Position numbers and translations under genes: made by a program. Under the pieces are notes generated by a model that worked only from the letters and a program-made list of their open reading frames with translations, made no database searches and was not told where the DNA came from. From Candidatus Pelagibacter sp. (GTDB lineage Bacteria > Pseudomonadota > Alphaproteobacteria > Pelagibacterales > Pelagibacteraceae): a DNA stretch of 35,165 bases. The stretch spans positions 1 through 35,165 of the forward strand of contig NZJW01000003.1 in NCBI GenBank assembly GCA_002692055.1, read 5' to 3'. Every line of letters begins with the position of its first letter. The stretch's first letter is position 1. Of the stretch, positions 27,894 to 35,165 are shown one piece after another.

Positions 27894-29056
27894 TTGAAAT
27901 TTTCACTCACTTGATCAATTATTGAAACCGCTTGATCAATTTCATTTTTATTGACAATTAAAGGAGGTAGAAGTCTTACAACACTCTCAGAAGCTTTAAC
28001 AACTAATAATTTTTTTTCAAATAATTGATTTATAAATTCTTTATTATCTACTTTTAATTTTATACCTTTTAATAGACCTTTGCCTCTAACTTCGTCTATC
28101 ACTTTTGGAAACTTTTGTTGAATTTTAAGTAATTGTTTTTCAAAATAATGCCCTAAAGAAATTACATTATTTAGAAAATCTTTTTCAAACATAATATCTA
28201 ATACTGCGTTTCCGACACTCATTGCAAGTGGATTGCCGCCAAAAGTAGAACCATGTGAACCTGGCTTCATGCCACTTCCAGCTTTTTTATTTACAAGGCA
28301 AGCCCCAATCGGAAAACCTCCACCAATACCTTTTGCAATAGGTACAATGTCAGGCTTTATACCTGACCATTCAAATGCAAAAAATTTGCCAGTTCTTCCA
28401 ATACCACACTGTACCTCGTCTAAAATTAATAATAGGTCATTTTCGTCACATATCTTCCTTAATCCAACCAAACACTCATCTGGTATTACTTTAATACCAC
28501 CTTCACCTAAAATAGTTTCAACCATAATTGCAGCTGTATCTTTATTTATTGCTTTTTTTAAACCTTCATGGTCACCGAAGCTAACTTGATCAAAACCCTC
28601 AACTTTTGGTTCAAAACCTATAGTATGATCCGGATTATTGGCGGCAAATAAAGATGCAAGTGTTCTGCCATGGAAAGCTCCTTTGAAAGTTATAATTCTA
28701 TTTTTATTTACTTTACCCTTTTCAAAAAAATATTTTCTTGCTATCTTTATGCTTGCCTCCGTTGCTTCAGCTCCAGAGTTCATAAAAATCACATAATCAG
28801 CAAAAGTATTTTCAACTAATCTCTTTGCTAATTTTTCTTGCTCTGGTATTTCAAATGCATTAGAGACATGCCAAAGTTTTGCAGCTTGATTTTGAATAAC
28901 GCTTACTAAGTGTTCATGACAATGTCCAAGGGAATTCACTGCTATACCAGAAACAAAATCTAAGTACTTTTCATCAGTAGTTGAAAAAAGATAACATCCT
29001 TTTCCGTGCGAAAATGACAATGATCTTCTTGCATATGTTTCGAGAATTGCACTCAT
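27890..29056 (-). CDS. argD: Acetylornithine aminotransferase (PLP, class III)
   Basis: YLDFVSGIAVNSLGHCHE, MNSGAEATEASIKIARKY, LILDEVQCGIGRTGKFFAFE, GSHGSTFGGNPLAMSV; 4-bp overlap with argF. Confidence 0.96.
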   Translation of the reverse strand: MSAILETYARRSLSFSHGKGCYLFSTTDEKYLDFVSGIAVNSLGHCHEHLVSVIQNQAAKLWHVSNAFEIPEQEKLAKRLVENTFADYVIFMNSGAEATEASIKIARKYFFEKGKVNKNRIITFKGAFHGRTLASLFAANNPDHTIGFEPKVEGFDQVSFGDHEGLKKAINKDTAAIMVETILGEGGIKVIPDECLVGLRKICDENDLLLILDEVQCGIGRTGKFFAFEWSGIKPDIVPIAKGIGGGFPIGACLVNKKAGSGMKPGSHGSTFGGNPLAMSVGNAVLDIMFEKDFLNNVISLGHYFEKQLLKIQQKFPKVIDEVRGKGLLKGIKLKVDNKEFINQLFEKKLLVVKASESVVRLLPPLIVNKNEIDQAVSIIDQVSENFK

Positions 29057-29060
29057 GATA

Positions 29061-29873
29061 TTAAGATTTTATTTTATAACCATTTTTGAAAAGTAAATAG
29101 CATACTGTAAGTAAAAATACGTTACAAATTAACAAAATTATAAGTCCATTATAAATATTGGCATCTGACTGGCCAAGGAAACCAAATCTAAAACCATCGA
29201 TTATATAAAAAAAAGGATTAAACTGACTCAATATATAAAAAGGACCTTCCAATCTGCTTATTGAGAAAAATGTACCAGATAAAAATGATAAAGGGACAAC
29301 TATAAAGTTTGTGACTGCAGCCATATTATCAAATTTTTCCGACCATAAACCAGCTATAAATCCTAGAGCCGCAAGTAAACAAGAGCCTAATGTTGCATAA
29401 GTAATAACATAAAAAAAATGATTAAATGGAATTTTGATGAAAATTAATGATACCAAAATTGAAAAAAAACCAACTACTATTCCTCTTGTTATGCCGCCTA
29501 AAATCAGTGCAAACGTAACCTCACCAGGTGATAACGGAGGAAATAAAATATCTACTATATTACCTTGGATTTTTGAAATCATTAAAGAAGAAGATGTGTT
29601 TGCAAAGGCATTTTGCATTATTTGCATTGCTATTAGTCCAGGCACTAAAAATGTAGTAAATTTGTGTCCCAAAATGTCTTCTCTATCTGAACCGATAGCA
29701 ATACTAAATACTGTTAAAAATAATAAAAGAGTAATTATAGGTGATACTATCGTTTGTATCCATACGCTAAAAAATCTTTGAACCTCTTTAAAATATAAAG
29801 TGTAGAAACCAACCCAATTTACTCTACCAAATCTTCTTACTCCCATTTTATATTTATCGTATGTTGTGCTCAT
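29061..29873 (-). CDS. ABC-2 type transporter permease
   Basis: About 270 aa, six TM segments. LYFKEVQRFFSVWIQTIVSPIITLLLFLTVF and VVPLSFLSGTFFSISRLEGPFYILSQFNPFFYIIDGFR are ABC-2 permease signatures. Confidence 0.92.
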   Translation of the reverse strand: MSTTYDKYKMGVRRFGRVNWVGFYTLYFKEVQRFFSVWIQTIVSPIITLLLFLTVFSIAIGSDREDILGHKFTTFLVPGLIAMQIMQNAFANTSSSLMISKIQGNIVDILFPPLSPGEVTFALILGGITRGIVVGFFSILVSLIFIKIPFNHFFYVITYATLGSCLLAALGFIAGLWSEKFDNMAAVTNFIVVPLSFLSGTFFSISRLEGPFYILSQFNPFFYIIDGFRFGFLGQSDANIYNGLIILLICNVFLLTVCYLLFKNGYKIKS

Positions 29874-30027
29874 AACTTTCTCATTATCAGTTAAATTAAT
29901 AAAAAGGCTAAAAAATGTGGATATATATGGTTTTTTTTGTATTCATTGACTTTTACTGACTTTTTTAATCAACATCTTGTATTTAATTAAATTGTATATC
30001 CTAAATGTAGTAAATATAATTACAATA

Positions 30028-30537
30028 ATGTCTTGGACAGACGATAAAACTATTAAACTTAAAAAGTTATGGGCTGAGGGTCACACAGCAAGTCAAATTG
30101 CCAGAATACTCGGTGGTGATATTTCCAGGAATGCTGTAATCGGCAAAGCGCATAGATTGAATTTAGCAGGAAGAACCCAATCAAGAATGATTTCATCTCC
30201 AAAAATTAATAACACTCAATATCAACAAAAAAAAATTGGTCTTCAAAAACAAATAAAAAGACCGAGAGGCTTGAGAGCTATAGTTATCGAAAAAAATTTT
30301 GAACCAGAAAATCCGACGTCTCTTGAAAATTTAACAGATAAAACTTGCAGATGGCCAATTGGTCATCCTGATGAAAAAGATTTCTACTTTTGTGGAAGAA
30401 CGCCAATGGATGATCGTATCTACTGCAAACTACATGTAATTCATGCTTATCAACCGCGTGGTCAAAAAAATGAGGAACCTCATAGGAACGTCGAGCAAGC
30501 TCAAAATCTTATACAAAAGAAAATTAAACGCGCTTAA
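30028..30537 (+). CDS. gcrA: GcrA family cell-cycle regulator (start revised to 30028, MSWTDDKTIKLKKLW)
   Basis: MSWTDDKTIKLKKLWAEGHTASQIARILGGDISRNAVIGKAHRLNL is the canonical GcrA N-terminus. The track ORF begins 51 nt upstream in a hydrophobic stretch foreign to the family. Confidence 0.95.
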   Translation: MSWTDDKTIKLKKLWAEGHTASQIARILGGDISRNAVIGKAHRLNLAGRTQSRMISSPKINNTQYQQKKIGLQKQIKRPRGLRAIVIEKNFEPENPTSLENLTDKTCRWPIGHPDEKDFYFCGRTPMDDRIYCKLHVIHAYQPRGQKNEEPHRNVEQAQNLIQKKIKRA

Positions 30538-31003
30538 GCCTAGCTTTTTTTGTTTTAGCAAATTTACGATTGATTCTCCAACGTTGATCATCTCTTACAA
30601 TGTAACCACAACAATTCTTTGATCCACATTTACAACGAAACTGTTTATAGTCTTCATCGAACCCAAAACCATAATCGTAAGAAAGCTCGTCACCTTTTTT
30701 AATATCTTGGATAGCTAAAATCCAAATCTTACCTTTGATGATATCAACTTCGCAATTTGGGTCGCACGTATGATTAATATATTTTGCAGTATTAGACTTG
30801 GTGTCACCATCAAGAACAGTTTTTTTATTTAATGTAAATAAATAGATTGCTTTGGAATTGTCAAAACGGTCATCTTCTTCAACTTGTTTATGAGTATATT
30901 TCTTACCCTTATACTCGATAACTTTATCACCCTTTTTAAAATCCTGTCCCGCAAAAAGGCCCCAGTTATTAATTCCTGATTTTTTTCTAATAAATTTTGT
31001 CAT
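30524..31003 (-). CDS. SET domain-containing protein lysine methyltransferase with post-SET Cys motif
   Basis: NNWGLFAGQDFKKGDKVIEYKG, KYINHTCDPNCE, GDELSYDYGF, and post-SET CKCGSKNCCGYI; Lys/Arg-rich C-terminus. Confidence 0.93.
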   Translation of the reverse strand: MTKFIRKKSGINNWGLFAGQDFKKGDKVIEYKGKKYTHKQVEEDDRFDNSKAIYLFTLNKKTVLDGDTKSNTAKYINHTCDPNCEVDIIKGKIWILAIQDIKKGDELSYDYGFGFDEDYKQFRCKCGSKNCCGYIVRDDQRWRINRKFAKTKKARLKRV

Positions 31004-31041
31004 TTAACAAATCTGTAACAAATCCACAGTAGTTTGGAGTT

Positions 31042-31458
31042 ATGAAAAAAGTATTATTTCTTTGTACAGGGAACTCTGCAAGGTCTATTATATCAGAATG
31101 CCTTTTAAATCAAATGGGAAAAAATAGATATCAAGCATTTAGTGCTGGGTCAAAACCAGTGGGCAAAGTGAATCCCTATTCAATAAAAGTTTTAAAAAAA
31201 AATAATATAAATCATGAAAGTGTTTCAAGCAAAAGTTGGGACAATTTTTCAGATACGATGTTTGATACTGTTGTTACAGTTTGTAATAATGCAGCAAATG
31301 AAACCTGTCCTGTTTATCCTGGATCGCCAAATAAATTACATTGGGATCTAGAGGATCCTGCTGCTCATAATGGAAATGATGAAGAAAAATTAAATCAATT
31401 TCAAAGAACATTTGATCAAATTCATAAATATATTAAAAAAGAATTCATCAATAAATGA
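31042..31458 (+). CDS. arsC: Arsenate reductase, LMW-PTP/thioredoxin-coupled ArsC family
   Basis: VLFLCTGNSARSIISECLLN P-loop plus TVCNNAANETCPVYPG redox cysteines. Confidence 0.93.
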   Translation: MKKVLFLCTGNSARSIISECLLNQMGKNRYQAFSAGSKPVGKVNPYSIKVLKKNNINHESVSSKSWDNFSDTMFDTVVTVCNNAANETCPVYPGSPNKLHWDLEDPAAHNGNDEEKLNQFQRTFDQIHKYIKKEFINK

Positions 31459-32105
31459 AAAATTTAGACAAATATTTCTCAGAGTTTTTAGGGACATTAA
31501 TTTTATTACTATCAATTGTAGGATCTGGCATGATGGGACAATCCATGACAGAAAATGAGGCAGTAATCTTATTAGCAAACTCTTTGGCCATTGGATTTAC
31601 TCTTGTTTTTTTAATTATTACTTTTGGTAAGAAATCAGGTGCTCATTTTAATCCTGCGGTTACATTAGTTATGCTATTACTACAAAAAATTAAGCCACAA
31701 ATAGCTTCCATTTATGTTTTAATGCAGATTATGGGTGCGTGTACAGGTGTTATAATTGCAAATATCATTTTTGGCTTTGACGCAGTGGAACTATCTACAA
31801 AATATCGAAATGGGCCAAATATTTTAATATCTGAGATCATTGCAACATTTGGATTATTAATGATTATTTTATTAAATCTAAAAAATAAAATTGAGGTGGT
31901 TGCGGGTTTAGTCGGACTTTACATTGGAGCTGCAATTTGGTTTATGTCATCAACTGCATTTGCAAACCCAGCCGTTTCGATTGCTAGAACACTTACCAAC
32001 ACATTTACCGGTATACACTTTTCAAACATAATTTACTTTGTGATTGCCCAGCTATTTGGCGCGTTTTTATGCAAAATCTTACTAAAAAGAATTTACAAAA
32101 TTTAA
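31455..32105 (+). CDS. Aquaporin/MIP family channel
   Basis: Two NPA boxes: SGAHFNPAVTLVMLL and AFANPAVSIARTLTNTFTGI; 4-bp overlap with arsC. Confidence 0.93.
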   Translation: MKNLDKYFSEFLGTLILLLSIVGSGMMGQSMTENEAVILLANSLAIGFTLVFLIITFGKKSGAHFNPAVTLVMLLLQKIKPQIASIYVLMQIMGACTGVIIANIIFGFDAVELSTKYRNGPNILISEIIATFGLLMIILLNLKNKIEVVAGLVGLYIGAAIWFMSSTAFANPAVSIARTLTNTFTGIHFSNIIYFVIAQLFGAFLCKILLKRIYKI

Positions 32106-32146
32106 TATTATGTTAGCTTAAAATGTTATTTCAAATAAGGGGGCAC

Positions 32147-32359
32147 ATGAAGAAAAAAATAAAAAAACAAGAAAATAAAAGAAAAAAAATACTTAAAACC
32201 TTAAGTAAATTGAAAAAAAAGATATCTGCACAAGAAAAAAAGGTGTCAAAAATAGATATTAAAATTGCTAAACTTGAGAGAAAAGCGGCTGAAAAAAAAG
32301 CAAAAAAACAAGCTAAAGTCAAAACAGATCAAACGTCAACTGCATCGCTAAATAATTAA
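32147..32359 (+). CDS. Small Lys/Ala-rich coiled-coil-like protein (start revised to 32147)
   Basis: MKKKIKKQENKRKKILKTLSKLKKKISAQEKKVSKIDIKIAKLERKAAEKKAKKQAKVKTDQTSTASLNN. G-rich aaggggg lies just upstream (32137-32143) of ATG 32147. Confidence 0.6.
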   Translation: MKKKIKKQENKRKKILKTLSKLKKKISAQEKKVSKIDIKIAKLERKAAEKKAKKQAKVKTDQTSTASLNN

Positions 32360-32361
32360 TT

Positions 32362-33864
32362 TTAAAAATATAAAATTTTGAAGTCTGAGTCCATTTCTTT
32401 GGACAAAGACTTCAATCTTTTTTGAACAGATTTTGTTATAATCTTACTATTTTTATTAGGTACCGACAGTATAATTGTATTATTTTTTTTAGATAAAGAT
32501 AAATTATCTAAAAATATGCTTGAAATTGTTGATATCCCAGAAGCCAATCGTAATGCGGCACCAACTTGTCTGGCAATTAAAATTTCATTGTTTGATAATA
32601 AACCTAAATATTCTCTATCAGGATAGTACTTTGTGGAGCAATGTCTCCAAAAACCAGCTAAAGCAACTTTTATTCTATCGTTGTGACTCAAAGATAAAGC
32701 TGGAGTATTTAATATCTGAGAAAAAACAAGTTCGGCTTTTTGAAATGCTCCAAGCCCCCAGTCCATGTTACTTAAGGAACATGTTGGTTTTAATAATCTT
32801 ATGGGAAAATTTTCGTTATCATTAAAAATTTTTTTTATAAAATTAAAATATTTTAAATAATTTTCGCCATAATCACCTGTTCTAAATGCTGAATATTCAA
32901 TAAAATTACTAAGTAGATCATGCTTAATTAATTTATAACCTGATTTGACGATTAATGTCCCTTCCCTTACGCCCGATATTGAACACTGCAATTTTTCCGG
33001 TGATATAATGTTTAGAAGTTGCTTTAAAATATTGGTAGCAATCGGTAAATAATTAGTTCTTGATTTCGTAATTTTATCAAGTTTTAGAGAAGTTATTTTT
33101 TTTTTATCATCTATTTTTAAACACAATTCTAGGGCTTCCTCTCTACTAATTTGATATTGATGTAAAACATTAAGCGGATATTTCTTTAAAAAAATATCTA
33201 CTTTCAATAAAGTTCGCCAAACACCACCAACAACATACAAGTTTTTAACTTTAGTTTTTTTTAACCAATTAATATTTGATAGGTTATCTCGAATTAAACC
33301 ACTAACCTTTATTAATTTTTTTTTCTTTGGCCTATTGAATAATCTCAGTACTCCAATTGGTAATGAAGCTTTTTTTTCAATTACTCCATTTTTTACTTTT
33401 GCAAGTTCTAAACTTCCCCCTCCAAGATCAGCAACAATACCATTGACTTTTTCAAACCCTAAAATAACACCGAGAGCCGATCTTTCAGCCTCTTTTTCTC
33501 CAGTTAATATCTCTACCTCTTGGTCAAAAATTTTTTCAACAACACTTTTAAAATATACTCCGTCTTTTGCATCACGAACAGCAGCTGTTGCAAAAATGTT
33601 TACATTAGATACTTTTGAATTATCTAAAATATTTTTAAATCTTTCTAAGACAGTAATTGAATATTGAACTCCCAAAGGATCCAATTTACCTGTAAGTTCA
33701 AGAGTGCTTCCTATAGAACATACTGCTTTTTCATTAAAGACTGGTATTTGTGACTTTTCAAAATCTTCGTAAATTAGCATTCTTATAGAATTTGATCCAA
33801 GATCTATAACAGCTTCTTTCTTTGCAGAAAAAATTTTTTGTTTAATAGCCTTTTGCAGTAACAT
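32362..33864 (-). CDS. ppx: Ppx/GppA phosphatase (exopolyphosphatase)
   Basis: AVIDLGSNSIRMLIYE, ATAAVRDAKDG, and GIVADLGGGSLELAKV (ASKHA phosphate motifs); directly downstream of ppk. Confidence 0.94.
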   Translation of the reverse strand: MLLQKAIKQKIFSAKKEAVIDLGSNSIRMLIYEDFEKSQIPVFNEKAVCSIGSTLELTGKLDPLGVQYSITVLERFKNILDNSKVSNVNIFATAAVRDAKDGVYFKSVVEKIFDQEVEILTGEKEAERSALGVILGFEKVNGIVADLGGGSLELAKVKNGVIEKKASLPIGVLRLFNRPKKKKLIKVSGLIRDNLSNINWLKKTKVKNLYVVGGVWRTLLKVDIFLKKYPLNVLHQYQISREEALELCLKIDDKKKITSLKLDKITKSRTNYLPIATNILKQLLNIISPEKLQCSISGVREGTLIVKSGYKLIKHDLLSNFIEYSAFRTGDYGENYLKYFNFIKKIFNDNENFPIRLLKPTCSLSNMDWGLGAFQKAELVFSQILNTPALSLSHNDRIKVALAGFWRHCSTKYYPDREYLGLLSNNEILIARQVGAALRLASGISTISSIFLDNLSLSKKNNTIILSVPNKNSKIITKSVQKRLKSLSKEMDSDFKILYF

Positions 33865-35165
33865 TTATATTTTAATTTTTGTTATCATGTCTTTGATAAT
33901 TGATTTGCCCTGACCAGACAAGCTTGGATTATTCATAAAATATTTATGAGCAGAAAAAGCATTTTTTTCAATATTCTCTTTATGATATTTATTATCAACT
34001 AGTTTCCAGCTTAATTTATTATCTTTAAAGTTAGCCATCATGATTTGATCTAAAACCTGAGCGTGTACTGTCTCATTTCTTACTTCCAACATAATCTCTA
34101 ACCTTCGATTTAAATTACGTGGCATTAAATCTGCAGAAGAAATGAATACTTTATTTTTGCGTGAAGGCATTTCTTCACCATTGGCAAAACAATAAATTCT
34201 AGAATGCTCTAAAAATCTTCCAACAATACTTTTGACATATATATTTTCTGAAATTTTTTTTACACCAGGTTTTAAACAACAAATGCCTCTTACAAATAGA
34301 TGAATTTGTACTCCATGTTGAGATGCAAGATAAAACCTATCAATAATGTCAGGATCTACTAATGAATTCATTTTAGCCCAAATCTCAGCGTGCTTTCCAG
34401 CTTTTACATTCTTGATTTCATTATCAATTAAATTATTTAATTTGGCTCTTAAAAATTTTGGTGCAAGGGTTATATTTTCAAGTTCTCCAGGATCGCCATA
34501 GCCAGTCACAAAATTAAAAAACTTTTCAATATCGTCAGCATAGGCTGCATCTGCACTAAATAATGATAAGTCAGTATAAATTTTTGCGTTAATTGGATGA
34601 TAGTTTCCTGTTCCAATATGAATGTACTTATTAAGAATGCCACCTTCTGACCTTACTACTAAACTTGCTTTTGCATGAGTTTTTAAATGTACAAATCCAT
34701 AGACAACTTGAACACCTGACCTTTCTAAAGATTTAGCTAAAGCAATGTTTGCTTCTTCATCAAATCTTGCTTTAATTTCAACAACAGCAGTGACAGACTT
34801 TCCATTTTCTGCTGCGTTTTTTAAAGCCTTTAAAATAGGAGAATCTAAAGTTGTTCTATACAAAGTTTGTTTTATTGCTTTTACATCAGCATCGTTTGCC
34901 GCTTGATTTAAAAATTGTATGACTGCGTCAAAAGTTTCATAAGGATGATGTACAATCATATCTTTATATTTAATTGCATCAAAATAATTTCCTTTAAATT
35001 GTTTCACTCTTTCAACTTGTCTTGGATAAAATTTTTCAAAATAAAATTCTTTATTACCTTTATCAATAATTTGTGATATTTCATGAGTCCCAACAAATTC
35101 TTCAACATCTTCTACAGTATCATCATCAGCTTTAATTTTTTTCATTAAAAATTTTTTTAACTTAC
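33865..35165 (-). CDS. ppk: Polyphosphate kinase 1, C-terminal part (gene runs off the window)
   Basis: MIVHHPYETFDAV, LYRTTLDSPI, ARFDEEANI, HIGTGNYHPINAKIYTDLSLF, FISSADLMPRNLNRRLE. The reading frame stays open to base 35165, so the ORF-track Met at 35145 is probably internal. Confidence 0.96.
   Translation of the reverse strand, partial: KLKKFLMKKIKADDDTVEDVEEFVGTHEISQIIDKGNKEFYFEKFYPRQVERVKQFKGNYFDAIKYKDMIVHHPYETFDAVIQFLNQAANDADVKAIKQTLYRTTLDSPILKALKNAAENGKSVTAVVEIKARFDEEANIALAKSLERSGVQVVYGFVHLKTHAKASLVVRSEGGILNKYIHIGTGNYHPINAKIYTDLSLFSADAAYADDIEKFFNFVTGYGDPGELENITLAPKFLRAKLNNLIDNEIKNVKAGKHAEIWAKMNSLVDPDIIDRFYLASQHGVQIHLFVRGICCLKPGVKKISENIYVKSIVGRFLEHSRIYCFANGEEMPSRKNKVFISSADLMPRNLNRRLEIMLEVRNETVHAQVLDQIMMANFKDNKLSWKLVDNKYHKENIEKNAFSAHKYFMNNPSLSGQGKSIIKDMITKIKI

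Noticed and set aside
28233-28589. 118-aa + strand ORF
   Set aside because: Antisense within argD; Pro-rich translation reflects the complement of Gly-rich coding.
29434-29781. 115-aa + strand ORF
   Set aside because: Antisense within the ABC-2 permease gene.
29940-30027. Promoter-like ttgact/ctgact boxes upstream of gcrA
   Set aside because: -35-like hexamers exist, but I could not pair them convincingly with a -10 box in such AT-rich sequence. I also saw no GANTC site here, so no regulatory claim is made.
31390-31578. 62-aa - strand ORF
   Set aside because: Antisense across the arsC/aquaporin junction.
32131-32322. 63-aa - strand ORF
   Set aside because: Complement of the Lys-rich ORF, giving a Phe/Leu/Ser-rich pseudo-membrane protein; a typical artefact.
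32520-33667. Two + strand ORFs (32520..32825, 33335..33667)
   Set aside because: Antisense within ppx, which is intact.

Overview
The window is a very AT-rich (by eye), tightly packed bacterial chromosomal segment. It has the gene content and order of a streamlined alphaproteobacterium, most likely SAR11/Pelagibacterales-like. Taxon evidence: GcrA, class I LysRS, and the order aroK-aroB-CNNM/CorC-BolA-J-domain-cobS-cobT. Almost all sequence from 397 to the end is coding. I recognise prmC, prfA, ispG, lysC, ubiG, mutT, argJ, secA, accA, aroK, aroB, bolA-like, cobS, cobT, a queuosine-precursor-transporter-like VUT protein, rpmB, TauE/SafE, pyrD, lysS (class I), trkH, argF, argD, an ABC-2 permease, gcrA, a SET-domain protein, arsC, an aquaporin, ppx and a 5'-truncated ppk. 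I see no rRNA, tRNA, CRISPR array, prophage or transposase. The least ordinary parts are: (1) a C-rich, nested-repeat, non-coding block at 1-362, which may be a contig-edge artefact or a hypervariable insertion; (2) a probable operon of an unannotated 49-aa membrane sORF, an exported 598-aa orphan protein, and an AccA with an unusual C-terminal transmembrane tail; (3) cobS/cobT next to a Cys/His-rich J-domain protein, with no other cobalamin genes in view; (4) a translationally coupled arsC-aquaporin pair; (5) a eukaryote-like SET/post-SET protein convergent with gcrA. I did not find a clear, previously undescribed defence or mobile system.
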